A stretch of 64,000 nt of DNA from Burkholderia sp. 4M9327F10 (GCF_005503145.1 NZ_SCNV01000019.1:1-64000); one strand, 5' to 3'. Shown: positions 17,690 through 27,587, numbered from the stretch's first letter. The notes: generated from the sequence alone by a model not told the origin. A program made the numbers and translations.

Positions 17690-20600
17690 TTAAAGAGTGT
17701 CGAGGAAGGCATCGAGTTCGTTCAATACCTGCTCGCCTTGGGTCGCCTCGCGAGCGCGATCGATCGATGCCGCCAGCGCCTCGATCGTCGCAGCCTCGAA
17801 AAGCGCGCTCAAGGGCAAGGTGGCCTTCAGGTCGAGACCGATACGGGCGTTCAGGCGCACCGCCATGAGCGAGTTGCCGCCGAGGTCGAAGAAGTTGTCG
17901 TGCCGGCCGATAGGCGCGACATTCAGCAGTTGCGACCAGATCGCCGCCAGTTGCGTCTCCGTCTCGCCCTGCGGCGCTTCCCGCACGCTGTCGTCCGTGG
18001 CGGCGGCCTGCGGCTGCGGCAGCGCGCGCCGCTCCACCTTGCCATTCACGCCCAGCGGCAGCGACGCCAGCGCCACGATCCGCCACGGCACCATGTAGTC
18101 CGGTACGGCCTTCGCAAGCTGCGCCTTCAGGTCTGCTACGTCCAGTGCTTCTGTGTCTGCGTCTGCGTCTGTGCCGGTCGCCGCCTCCGGCGTCACGTAC
18201 GCCACCAGCCGGCCTTCATGCGCAACCACCACCGCCTCGCGCACCCCGTCCAGCTCCGCGAGCCGCGCCTCCAGCTCACCCAGTTCGATACGGAAGCCCC
18301 GGATCTTCACCTGGTGGTCCAGCCGTCCCAGGTAGTCCAGCACCCCATCCCCACGCCAGCGCACCAGGTCGCCCGTGCGGTACAGACGCGCCCCGCTGCC
18401 CTTCGTATCGAACGGGTCCGGCACGAAGCGCTCTGCGGTTAGCCCCGGGCGTCCCAGGTAGCCGCGCGCCAGTCCCGCGCCGCCCAGGTACAGTTCTCCC
18501 GCCACGCCGCGCGGCACCGGCTCCATGAGGGCATCGAGCACCCACGTCTGCGTGGCCGCAATCGGTGCGCCGATCGGCACTGCCAGGCCCGCTTCCGCAC
18601 GGCACTGCCATGCGGTCACGTCGATCGCCGCCTCGGTCGGTCCGTACAGGTTGTGCAGCTCCACGCCAGGCAGTACCTCGAATACCCGGTTTTGCAGCTC
18701 GGCCGGCAGGGCCTCGCCGCTGCACACGATGCGCCTGAGCACGTCTGCGCAGCGCGACGCGTGCTCGCTTGCGACAAACGCCTGCAGCATCGACGGCACA
18801 AAGTGCAGTGTGCTCACCTGATACTTAACGATCGCTCCGGCCAGTTGTGCCGGATCACGGTGCGCACCCGGTGCGGCCACCGCCAGGCGGGCACCCACCA
18901 TCAGCGGCCAGAAAAACTCCCACACCGAGACGTCGAAGCTGAACGGCGTCTTCTGCAGCACCGTTTCACCGCGTTGCAGCCCATAGGCGCGCTGCATCCA
19001 TTCGAGGCGGTTGTACAGCGCATCGTGACGGTTGCCCACGCCCTTCGGACGGCCCGTGGAACCCGATGTATAGATCACGTAGGCCAGGTTCGCGCCATGC
19101 AGCGGGACTTCGGGATTGCGCGCGTCCTCTTCGGTGCAATCCAGCGTATCCAGTTCGATGCGGCGCACGCCCGTCACCTCAGGCAGCACGATCCCGGACT
19201 GGCACAGCAGCAGACCAATGCCACTGTCCGTCTGCATGTACGCGAGGCGCTCGGCCGGATACGACGGGTCCAGCGGCACATATGCCGCGCCCGCCTTCAT
19301 GATCGCCAGCAGCGCCACCACCAGTTCCACCGAACGTTCCGCCGCCACGCCCACCTTCGATTCCACGCCCACGCCCTGCCTCGCCAGCCAGTGCGCCAAC
19401 CGGTTCGCCTGGGCGTTCAGTTCGCCATAGCTCAGCGATGCGCCGCCGAACACCAGCGCCTCATCGCCAGGGTGGCTGGACGTATGACGCTCAAACAGAC
19501 GGTGCACAGGTTGCGTGCCTTCATACTGTTGCGTGTTGCGGCTCCAGGTCTCCAGTTGGTCACGCTCGTCGTCGCCTGGCAGCGTAAGCGCATCCAATGT
19601 CGTCTCGACGCCAGCGCCCGGCTCACGCGTAAATGCCTCCAGCACCCGCTGATAGTGCTGCGCCATACGCTCGATGGTCTGCTCATCGAACAGTTCACGC
19701 GCATAGGTAAACTCCACCGTAACCGCGCCATCCGCCTCTTCGCGCGTATCCAGCAGCAATTCGAATTGCGCCATCGGATTCGCCAGCCTGTACGGTTCGA
19801 TCGCGAGACCCGGAAGTTGCTGCAGCACGCGCCAGTCGCGTCGCTGATGGTTGAACATCACCTGGAACAGCGGACTGTGGCTCAGGCTGCGCGGCACATG
19901 CAGGGCATCGACCAGCGCATCGAAAGGGAGGTCCTGGTGCGCCTGGGCACCTAGAGTCGCTTCGCGCACCTGCGCCAGCAGTGCGGACGGGGTTGTCGAT
20001 GCATCGAGACGGCTCGCCAGCACCTGCGTGTTCACGAAGAAACCAATCAGGCCTTCCGTCTCGACCCGATGACGGTTCGCCACCGGCACGCCAGTACGCA
20101 CTTCAGCCTGCCCGCTATAGCGGTACAGCAATGCATGGAACGCCGCCAGCAGCACCATGAACGGCGTCGCCGAAGCACGCTGGGCCAGCGTGCGCACCGC
20201 ATCGGCCAGGCCTGCCGGCAACATGAAGCCATGACGTGCAGCATGGAATGAAGCGTGCGCGGGACGCGGTGCGTCGGTGGGCAACGCCAGCACCGGATGC
20301 TCATCGCCCAGCGCGCCGCGCCAGTACGCAAGCTGCCGTTCGCGCTCGCCCGCATCGAGCCAGTCGCGCTGCCACGCGGCGTAATCGGCGTACTGCACCG
20401 TCAGTGGCGCGAGCGGCAGCTCACCACCCAGCACAGCGGCGCGGTAATGCGCCACCAGTTCGTCGAGCAGCACCTGCACCGACCAGCCATCCGACACGAT
20501 GTGATGCATCGACAGCGCCAGCAGATGCTCCTGCTCGCTCACGCTGAATAGCGCCACACGCAGCAGCGGACCCTGCGCGAGATCGAACGGCTCGGAAGCC

Positions 20601-23600
20601 AGCGCGCGCGCGGCGCCGTCCAGCCCATCAACCGGCAGTGTCGCTTCACGCCAGTCGAGTTGCGCGTCTGACTCGATCTGCTGTCCGACCCGGCCTGCGT
20701 CATCGGCCACAAAGCGCGTGCGCAGTACCTCATGACGCGCAACGATTGCCTCGAAGCTCGCACGCAGCGCCGCACGGTTCACCTCGCCTTGCAGGCGCAA
20801 GCCACCCGCCACGTGATACGCGCTGCTTTCCGGTGACAGTTGCCACAGGAACCACTGACGCTGCTGCGCATACGACGCCTCGGTATGCGCGCGGATCTCG
20901 TCGGGCAAGCGCCGAATCGTCGGCTCGCTCTGCGCTGCCGGTTGCGCTCGCTTGTCCTGCGGCATCGCGCTCGCCGCGAGTTCGGCAAGCGTGCGCCGCT
21001 CGAACAGTTGCTTGGGCGTCAGCTTCAGGCCCGCCTTCTTCGCCTTCGCGACGACCTTCAGCCCGAGAATCGAGTCGCCACCCGCTTCGAAGAAATTCAG
21101 TCTACGGTCGAGCGTTGCTGCATCGACGCCCAGCACGTCGGCCCAAATCTGCGCCAGCGCAATCTCCGCATCGTTGCGAGGCGCCTCGATGCTGCCGGGA
21201 TCGGCGCGATGCGTCGGCGCTACCTCAGTCAGTTGTGCCAGCAGTGCAGCGCGATCGAGCTTGCCGTTCGCATTGAGCGGCAATTCGGGCAATACAACAA
21301 GCTTCGCCGGCACCATGTATTCCGGCAAAATCCGGGCCGCGTCGGCCAACACCGCTGCGCTGTCGCGCTCGCCAGTCACGAACGCCGCGAGCCGCTTGCC
21401 CGCAGTCGTGTCGTGCGCAAGCACCGCGGCCAAACCCACGCCCTCGACGCCGCACAGCACGCGCTCGATCTCCGCAGGCTCGACGCGATAGCCGCGCACT
21501 TTGACCTGATCGTCGCTGCGGCCAAGATACTCAAGCGTGCCGTGCGCGTCGAGCCGCGCAAGATCGCCCGAGCGATAGACGCGCGCGCCCGGCACGAACG
21601 GATCGGGAACGAAACGCTCGGCAGTCAGCGGCGCCCGGTCGTGATAGCCGCGCGCGACACCCGGTCCGCCCAGATACAGTTCACCCGCGATTCCCGCAGG
21701 CACACGGTTCATCCGCTCGTCGAGCACATAGATGCGTGCATTGGGCAGCGGCTTGCCGAGCGGCAGCCGTTCGCCCGGACGCTCGCCTCTCACCCGCGCA
21801 TGCATCGCGATGCCGACGGTGGTCTCCGTCGGTCCGTAGTGATTGAAAATCCGGCACGCCGGTTTGAGCGTCTCGATCCGCTCGAGCAGCGTGGCCGGCG
21901 CCGCGTCGCCGCCGAGAATCAGCGCCTGCGCCGGCAGCACGTCCTGTTCGCGGGCCGCAGACAGCAACGCAGCGAGATGGCTGGGCACGATCTTCAGCAC
22001 GTCGACCTGATGTTGCGCCATGTAGTGCGCGAACAGATCCGGATTGAACGCGAGTTCCGGCGCGAGCAGATGCAGCGTGCGGCCCGAGCACAACGCGCCG
22101 AACAGCGCCGTATGACCGAGATCGGCCGCGGGCGTCGACACCATCGCAAACGAAGCGTGTGCGTTTACACCCGATGCGCCAAGCGTCTCCAGCATGCCCT
22201 GGACGTAGTTGGCGAGAGCGCGCTGACTGATCACCACGCCCTTTGGCGTACCCGTCGAACCGGAGGTGTAGATCAGATACGCTGCGCGCTCGCCGTGCAC
22301 CGTTCGCCGCGGCGTGCCATGCGCAGGGCTATTGCCGGTCTCGCCGACGGGAGCGAAAACGAGCGGCAGCGTGGTCGAGACGTTACCGGCTACGGCCAGT
22401 TCCGCAGGACATGCCGAGGCATGCAGAAGCGCGACGGCCCCGCAATCGGCGAGTTGCGCGGCGATGCGCGCGGCAGGCAGTTGCGGGTCCAGCGGCACCC
22501 ATGTCGCGCCGGCCTTGAACGCGGCCAGCATGCCGAGCACCTGCTCGGCCGAGCGTCCCGCATAAACGCCGACGCGCGCTTCGTCGCTGACGCCGGCCGC
22601 GCTCAACTGCCGGGCTAGCGCATCCGCCGCGGCATCAAGCTGGGCGAAGCTCAGCGTGCGCCCCTGATCGTGCAGCGCGATCTTGCCGGGAGCGCGCGCC
22701 ACGCTGTCGTCCCACAGCGTCAGCACATCGCTTGCGGGGTAGGCTCGCGGCGTTCCCTGCTCCACGTCCGGAGCTTGCGGGTCCGGCAACTGTGCGAACT
22801 CCGTATCGGGTGCATCCACTAACGCTGCGGCCAGCGCTTCGAACAGACTCGCAAAGCGGTTTGCAAAACCGGCGTCGAATACCGCGTCGTCGTAAGCGAG
22901 CAGACATTCGATGCCCGCTTCGCCGTCGGTGAAGTCGAGGGCGAGGTCGAAATGGGGCGTTTCGTTCAGCAGCACCGTCAAGTGCGTATCGAGCGGCGCG
23001 AACGCATCGCGCAGAAGCGGCCGCTGCTCGGTCAGCTTCACCTGGAACAGCGCCTCGTCGCCACGTGTGCGGTTGGGCAACAGCGCGCTTACCAGGCGGT
23101 CGAACGGTACGTCCTGGTGCTCGTGCGCCGCCAGCACGGTTTCGCGCGCCGCCCCAACGAGCGTGCGCAGGGTGTCACTCGCGCCAACCTGGAGGCGCAG
23201 CACCTGCATACTGATGCAATAGCCGAGCATCGATTGCGTCGCGGCCTGCCGGCGGCTCGATAGCGGCGCACCGACGCGGATATCGCGCTTGCCGCTCAGA
23301 CGCTGCAACACCACGTCGAATACCGCGAGCACCACCATGAACAGCGACGCGCGCTGCTGCTCGCCGATACGCTTGAGCTTCGTTGCAGTGTCCTGCGGCA
23401 ACGTGAAAGCGAGGCTGCATTGCCGGCCGGTTCGAACTGCGCCCACAGCAGCCGGCCGCTCGAACAGCAGCGCCGCGGCGGCGGCATCGCCATCCGCGGC
23501 AAGCTGTGCGTGCCAGTACCCAAGCTGACGCGCGAGCGTCGCATCGTCGAGCGTGGCGCGCTCCCAGGCAGCGAAGTCCGCGTATTGGAGACGCGGCGCA

Positions 23601-26200
23601 TGATCTGCGCTGATGCCCTGTGCACCGCCGGTACCGGCGCGATACGCTGCCCCGAGCGACGCCAGCAGCAGATTCACCGACCAGCCATCCGCGATGATGT
23701 GATGCAGCGCGAGCAGCAAACGGTGATCGTGCGGCGCGACGCGAACCAGATGCGCGCGCAGCAGCGGGCCGCGTTCGAGGTCGAACGGTTGCTGCGCGAT
23801 CTGCTCCGTCAGCTCACGCAGCGCGTTCAGCGGCGCACCGGATGGATTCGCATGATCGGCGGTGAGATCGGTAAACGGCAGCGCCACTAGCAAGCCTGCG
23901 TCGATGATCTGCAAGGGCTCGCCATCGTCGTCGAGTTCGAAGCGGGCGCGCAGAATCTCATGCTCGCTAATGAGCGCATCGAAAGCGCGCTGCAGTGTGT
24001 CGGGTTGCAGCGGCCCGGTAATGCGTAATTCGCCGCTCATGTTGTACGCGGCGCTCGACGGCTCGCTCGCCCAGGCGAGCCAGAGCGAGCGCTGCGCGTG
24101 CGAGGCGCGGACCACACGGCGCTGCTGATCGCCCAGCCGTTCGATCTCGCGATGTACTGCAGAGCCGCCTTGCTGACGCAACGTTTCAATCGCTGCGGCC
24201 GCGTCCTTGAGGATAGGTTGATGGAAAATGTCGCGCACCGCATAGGCGATCTGCCAACGAGCAGCTACCGTAGCAGCAACCTGCACCGCCGCCAATGAAT
24301 TGCCGCCGAGCGCGAAGAAGCTGTCTTCGCGTGTGACAGGCGCAGCCGGGAGCACATCGCGCCACAGCGCAGCAAGCGCTTCCTCGACACCGGCGCGCGG
24401 CGGCTGCGAAGCTGCGGCAGCGCTCTCGCCTTGCGCGTGCACTGCGCCGTCCGATGCTGCGTCCTCAATGGGCCGTCCATGCATGAAATACGCGTATGCA
24501 TCGAGCGAGCGAGCGTTCCAACCCTGAACGCAGGCCGAACGCTGCACCTTCCCGCTCGAGGTCTTCGGCAACCCGCCCGGGTTGAGCAGCACGACGGCAG
24601 CGGCCGGTTCGCCGCAGGCCAGCGTGATCGCTTCGGTCAGCGCGGCAGCAATCGCGGCGGCGGGCGCGAGCTTCCGCATGTTGCGCGATACCTCGGCCGC
24701 GATACCAATGCCCTCCGCGCCGTCGAGCTGTACGGCAAACGCGGCAACCCGGCCGCGTCGCACCAGCTCCACCTCACGCTCGACCGCCAGTTCGAGATCC
24801 TGCGGATACAGGTTGCGTCCCCGGACGATCAGCAGGTCCTTCAGGCGTCCTGCGATATAGAGGTTGCCGTTATGGACGAAGCCCAGATCGCCGGTGCGCA
24901 GCCAGCGCTCGCCATCGCTTTCGACGAAGGTTGCGGCGGTCTCGGCCGGGCGATTCCAGTAGCCCGCTGCAACGCTTGGACCGCTCACCAGAATCTCGCC
25001 CAGTGCGCCGGCTTCGAGCGGTGCGTGAGCGTGGCTGTCGACGATACGCACCGCGTGGCCTTGAGCGACCGTGCCGCACGAGACCAGCGCTGTTCCGTCA
25101 GCGTGCGCGGTGGGCGCGGTGGCGGTGGCCTCAGCCAGAACCGCACGTCCCGCTTCAAGACCGCCGTTTGTAAACGACGGCGCAACGACGCCCGAACCTC
25201 GCACGACGCCTGTGACGAACAACGTCGCCTCCGCGAGGCCATAACACGGGTAGAGCGCATTGGCATCGAAGCCGCTCGCGGTAAAGCGTTCAACGAAGGC
25301 ATCGAGCGTCGCCTTGCGCACGGGTTCCGAACCCGAAAACGCCACTCGCCAGCTCGACAGATCGAGCGACGCGCGCTGTTCGTCATTGACCCGGTCCGCA
25401 CACAGCCGGTACGAGAAATCCGGGCCGCCCGAGATCGTGCCGCGATGCCGGGCAATCGCTTCGAGCCAGCGCACCGGGCGCTCCAGGAAGTACTGCGGCG
25501 ACATCAGCACGAGCGGAATTCCGCTGAACACCGGTTGGGACATCGAGCCGATCAGGCCCATGTCGTGATAGAGCGGCAGCCAGCTCACGAAAACATCGTG
25601 TTCGCCGACGCCAAGGCTCGCCTTGATCGCGATTTCGTTAGCCCACAGGCTGCCGTGCGTGACCATGACACCCTTTGGCGTCGACGTCGAGCCGGAGGTG
25701 TACTGCAGGAACGCGACATCGTCCGCCAGCGGGCAGTGAGGTTCGAAACTCGCGGCATCCTCCGCATCCAGCGCATTCAGCCCATCAACTGCCACGATAG
25801 CGGCGTTCGACGCTATCTCGGCGAAAGCGTCGCGATGCGTGCCGGCAAGCGTCTGGGTGGTGAGCACGAAACGCGCGTCGGCGTCGGCTGCGATCGATTT
25901 GAGGCGGGAAAGATGCTGGCCGCGCAGCGATTCCGGCGGATAGGCCGGCACCGCAATCGTGCCCGCATACAGGCAACCGAAAAACGCGGCCACATAGTCG
26001 ACGCCGCTATCCATCATGATGAGGGCACGCGAGCGCGAGGCGCCGGCGCGGCGCAAGTGTGCGGCGATTGCCACGACCCGGCGCTCGAGCGCCGCGTAGT
26101 CGAAGCGCGTGTCGCCGCTCGCATCGACGGTGACCAGCGCTGTATCGGCGGCGCGTGACTGCGCCAATGCGCGCAGTCGTTCAATCATATTTTCAGCCAT
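17690..26200 (-). CDS. NRPS A: loading FAAL-ACP, then modules 1-2, C-A(Asp)-PCP-C-A(Ser)-PCP
   Basis: The protein has about 2836 residues. The ATG at 26200 is preferred over a TTG two codons earlier because an AGGA lies 6 nt upstream. A fatty-acyl-AMP ligase (about 5-585; YTSGSTSTPKGVMVTHG, SWLPLYHDMGLIG) and an ACP (GGNS near 634) activate a fatty acid. C1 (about 690-1110, HHIIADG) would acylate residue 1. A1 (about 1165-1660) has pocket DLTKIGHVG, an Asp code. PCP1 (GGDS near 1708) leads straight to C2 (about 1775-2210) with no E domain. A2 (about 2235-2710) has pocket DVWHVSLID, that is Ser. PCP2 has GGNS near 2776. Asp1 is the natural substrate for the TauD/SyrP-like hydroxylase at 53 kb. 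The gene follows grbE after a 132-nt gap holding a decayed C-domain fragment and is followed at once by NRPS B. Confidence 0.93.
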   Translation of the reverse strand: MAENMIERLRALAQSRAADTALVTVDASGDTRFDYAALERRVVAIAAHLRRAGASRSRALIMMDSGVDYVAAFFGCLYAGTIAVPAYPPESLRGQHLSRLKSIAADADARFVLTTQTLAGTHRDAFAEIASNAAIVAVDGLNALDAEDAASFEPHCPLADDVAFLQYTSGSTSTPKGVMVTHGSLWANEIAIKASLGVGEHDVFVSWLPLYHDMGLIGSMSQPVFSGIPLVLMSPQYFLERPVRWLEAIARHRGTISGGPDFSYRLCADRVNDEQRASLDLSSWRVAFSGSEPVRKATLDAFVERFTASGFDANALYPCYGLAEATLFVTGVVRGSGVVAPSFTNGGLEAGRAVLAEATATAPTAHADGTALVSCGTVAQGHAVRIVDSHAHAPLEAGALGEILVSGPSVAAGYWNRPAETAATFVESDGERWLRTGDLGFVHNGNLYIAGRLKDLLIVRGRNLYPQDLELAVEREVELVRRGRVAAFAVQLDGAEGIGIAAEVSRNMRKLAPAAAIAAALTEAITLACGEPAAAVVLLNPGGLPKTSSGKVQRSACVQGWNARSLDAYAYFMHGRPIEDAASDGAVHAQGESAAAASQPPRAGVEEALAALWRDVLPAAPVTREDSFFALGGNSLAAVQVAATVAARWQIAYAVRDIFHQPILKDAAAAIETLRQQGGSAVHREIERLGDQQRRVVRASHAQRSLWLAWASEPSSAAYNMSGELRITGPLQPDTLQRAFDALISEHEILRARFELDDDGEPLQIIDAGLLVALPFTDLTADHANPSGAPLNALRELTEQIAQQPFDLERGPLLRAHLVRVAPHDHRLLLALHHIIADGWSVNLLLASLGAAYRAGTGGAQGISADHAPRLQYADFAAWERATLDDATLARQLGYWHAQLAADGDAAAAALLFERPAAVGAVRTGRQCSLAFTLPQDTATKLKRIGEQQRASLFMVVLAVFDVVLQRLSGKRDIRVGAPLSSRRQAATQSMLGYCISMQVLRLQVGASDTLRTLVGAARETVLAAHEHQDVPFDRLVSALLPNRTRGDEALFQVKLTEQRPLLRDAFAPLDTHLTVLLNETPHFDLALDFTDGEAGIECLLAYDDAVFDAGFANRFASLFEALAAALVDAPDTEFAQLPDPQAPDVEQGTPRAYPASDVLTLWDDSVARAPGKIALHDQGRTLSFAQLDAAADALARQLSAAGVSDEARVGVYAGRSAEQVLGMLAAFKAGATWVPLDPQLPAARIAAQLADCGAVALLHASACPAELAVAGNVSTTLPLVFAPVGETGNSPAHGTPRRTVHGERAAYLIYTSGSTGTPKGVVISQRALANYVQGMLETLGASGVNAHASFAMVSTPAADLGHTALFGALCSGRTLHLLAPELAFNPDLFAHYMAQHQVDVLKIVPSHLAALLSAAREQDVLPAQALILGGDAAPATLLERIETLKPACRIFNHYGPTETTVGIAMHARVRGERPGERLPLGKPLPNARIYVLDERMNRVPAGIAGELYLGGPGVARGYHDRAPLTAERFVPDPFVPGARVYRSGDLARLDAHGTLEYLGRSDDQVKVRGYRVEPAEIERVLCGVEGVGLAAVLAHDTTAGKRLAAFVTGERDSAAVLADAARILPEYMVPAKLVVLPELPLNANGKLDRAALLAQLTEVAPTHRADPGSIEAPRNDAEIALAQIWADVLGVDAATLDRRLNFFEAGGDSILGLKVVAKAKKAGLKLTPKQLFERRTLAELAASAMPQDKRAQPAAQSEPTIRRLPDEIRAHTEASYAQQRQWFLWQLSPESSAYHVAGGLRLQGEVNRAALRASFEAIVARHEVLRTRFVADDAGRVGQQIESDAQLDWREATLPVDGLDGAARALASEPFDLAQGPLLRVALFSVSEQEHLLALSMHHIVSDGWSVQVLLDELVAHYRAAVLGGELPLAPLTVQYADYAAWQRDWLDAGERERQLAYWRGALGDEHPVLALPTDAPRPAHASFHAARHGFMLPAGLADAVRTLAQRASATPFMVLLAAFHALLYRYSGQAEVRTGVPVANRHRVETEGLIGFFVNTQVLASRLDASTTPSALLAQVREATLGAQAHQDLPFDALVDALHVPRSLSHSPLFQVMFNHQRRDWRVLQQLPGLAIEPYRLANPMAQFELLLDTREEADGAVTVEFTYARELFDEQTIERMAQHYQRVLEAFTREPGAGVETTLDALTLPGDDERDQLETWSRNTQQYEGTQPVHRLFERHTSSHPGDEALVFGGASLSYGELNAQANRLAHWLARQGVGVESKVGVAAERSVELVVALLAIMKAGAAYVPLDPSYPAERLAYMQTDSGIGLLLCQSGIVLPEVTGVRRIELDTLDCTEEDARNPEVPLHGANLAYVIYTSGSTGRPKGVGNRHDALYNRLEWMQRAYGLQRGETVLQKTPFSFDVSVWEFFWPLMVGARLAVAAPGAHRDPAQLAGAIVKYQVSTLHFVPSMLQAFVASEHASRCADVLRRIVCSGEALPAELQNRVFEVLPGVELHNLYGPTEAAIDVTAWQCRAEAGLAVPIGAPIAATQTWVLDALMEPVPRGVAGELYLGGAGLARGYLGRPGLTAERFVPDPFDTKGSGARLYRTGDLVRWRGDGVLDYLGRLDHQVKIRGFRIELGELEARLAELDGVREAVVVAHEGRLVAYVTPEAATGTDADADTEALDVADLKAQLAKAVPDYMVPWRIVALASLPLGVNGKVERRALPQPQAAATDDSVREAPQGETETQLAAIWSQLLNVAPIGRHDNFFDLGGNSLMAVRLNARIGLDLKATLPLSALFEAATIEALAASIDRAREATQGEQVLNELDAFLDTL
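17881..20872. repeat. Long direct repeat, copy 2 (Ser module C-A-PCP of NRPS A)
   Basis: Partner of 14536-17518. It covers C2, A2 and the start of PCP2 of NRPS A. Long runs are identical or differ by single bases. The linker before A2 (about 19480-19780) and a short C-domain stretch near 20190-20270 are clearly diverged, giving a mosaic pattern. Confidence 0.9.
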
Positions 26201-26202
26201 CT

Positions 26203-26338
26203 TCAATCCTGAGACAGGTCGAACTGCGCGCCGCGCGGCGGCGCGCGCGTCACCAGCATGTTCATAAAGAAACCGGTCAGCGGCCCGGTCTCCAGCCGCT
26301 TGCGGCCCGCCACCGGCACGCCGGTTGCACCAGGATGG
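26203..26338 (-). pseudogene. Relict fragment of an NRPS condensation domain
   Basis: In the gap between grbE and NRPS A, the minus strand reads GVPVAGRKRLE then TGPLTGFFMNMLVTR and stops at a TGA (26205-26203), 45 codons in all. This matches the conserved C-domain stretch seen in intact modules here (GVPVANRHRVETEGLIGFFVNT). It has no start, no HHxxxDG and no continuation, so it is a fossil. Its stop codon lies just upstream of the NRPS A start. Confidence 0.8.
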
Positions 26339-27397
26339 CTAGCTCTCGCTCTGCTCGCTGTGGCCGGAATCGGGTTGCGGGATAGCCGCCTGCCATTGAT
26401 CCGCTACACGCACGCGAGCCGTTGAGTGCTGGAACGCCGTCTCGCGCGGCGGATGGCCTGGCCGATGCGCGATGTGCGAAACACTGCTCGCTGGGTTCAT
26501 GGCGGGCAAGATAGATGCGGCGGAAGGTGCTGAAGATTCACGCGCAGCGGCTGCCTGAGCCTGCGCTTGCATCTTCTGCCGCTTCAGGAACGGGCAGCGG
26601 TCCTCCGCGGCAATGTTCTCGTCGGACAGGAAGTACTGCTTCCACTCCAGATTGCCCGGGTCGCCGTAGAAACCGAGATCCGGATGGGCGGTGACGTCGT
26701 CCCAAGTTTCGAGGCGCTTGCGCACCTGATTGCGCGCTTCGCGCCCGATCACCTTGTTGGTAATCGTGTCGACGAACACGCTGCGCGGCTGGAACAGCAG
26801 CACCATGCCGGGACCAAGATTGCGGCTATGCCGCAGGCGGAACGACGGGCACGCGCAAACCACAAAGGTTTCCACACCGGCGAACGAGAACTCCCAGTCC
26901 TCATGCGACGGCTCCGGCTGCGCATCGGCTTGCGGATCGGGGTCGACATCGTGCAGATGCTGCAGGATGCTCCAGAACCAGTTGTGATACGCCTCGTGCG
27001 TGAGCGGCTGCGCATCCGGTTCGAAGAAAATGGCAATGTTGTTCTTGCGGTATTGCGGCAGCGACACCAGCTCCGCGAACGTTTGCATCGTCGCGGGCAA
27101 ATCGCTGATGTCCTTGCCGTTCACATACGAATAGAACATCTCGCCGCGCTTTTCGGCCATCGTGCCGAAAAAGCACGGATAGGCTGGGTCCATCACATGC
27201 GTGCGCATCGTGTCGTAAGACGCATCGAGCCATGCAGGCGGCTTCGCCGCCGCGCCGGTCACGCGCCCGGCGATGATCCGGCTTTTCCAGTCGCCCGGGT
27301 CAAAGCCGTCTTGAGACGTCGCTGCCTCTTGCGGGTTCGATGCAGGCGCTGCAGCGAACTGCACGCCATCATCTACGGTTTCCTCGTTTGATCGCAT
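26339..27397 (-). CDS. grbE: GrbE-like YqcI/YcgG-family protein (graminine biosynthesis)
   Basis: The protein has about 352 residues from the ATG at 27397, with AAGGA 8 nt upstream; a TTG two codons earlier is less likely. Family landmarks are YPCFFGTMAEKRGE (about 73-86), FRLRHSRNLGPGMVLLFQPR, NQVRKRLETWD, HPDLGFYGDPGNLEWKQYFL (about 238-257) and CPFLKR (about 268-273). YqcI/YcgG proteins include DcsA, a heme enzyme that N-hydroxylates L-arginine, and GrbE of the gramibactin cluster. The published origin of graminine is arginine. The inferred role is arginine N-oxygenation on the way to the diazeniumdiolate side chain. The gene follows grbD after 190 nt. An odd feature is about 78 extra residues after CPFLKR, rich in Ala, Ser, Pro and Gln, which most family members should lack. 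Confidence 0.85.
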   Translation of the reverse strand: MRSNEETVDDGVQFAAAPASNPQEAATSQDGFDPGDWKSRIIAGRVTGAAAKPPAWLDASYDTMRTHVMDPAYPCFFGTMAEKRGEMFYSYVNGKDISDLPATMQTFAELVSLPQYRKNNIAIFFEPDAQPLTHEAYHNWFWSILQHLHDVDPDPQADAQPEPSHEDWEFSFAGVETFVVCACPSFRLRHSRNLGPGMVLLFQPRSVFVDTITNKVIGREARNQVRKRLETWDDVTAHPDLGFYGDPGNLEWKQYFLSDENIAAEDRCPFLKRQKMQAQAQAAAARESSAPSAASILPAMNPASSVSHIAHRPGHPPRETAFQHSTARVRVADQWQAAIPQPDSGHSEQSES

Positions 27398-27453
27398 CTT
27401 CAATGTCCTTGTTCGTCACACATCTGCACCACGCAGCGGCGAGCAAGCCGACA

Positions 27454-27471
27454 CACGCCCTCGCGGGCGTG
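27454..27471. other. Hairpin in the grbD-grbE gap
   Basis: CACGCCC (27454-27460) and GGGCGTG (27465-27471) form a 7-bp stem with a TCGC tetraloop, between two genes expected to be co-transcribed. No T-tract is present. It may affect transcript processing or the ratio of the two proteins; this is inference only. Confidence 0.35.
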
Positions 27472-27587
27472 CGTCAACTGCGATATCTGTTTGCGGGGAA
27501 ACCGGCGCCCTTATTGCGGGCGTTCCAGCGTCAAGAGGCACGGGCGCCGCACGATCGCCAGGGATTCGTGCAGCGGCCGCGCCATGC

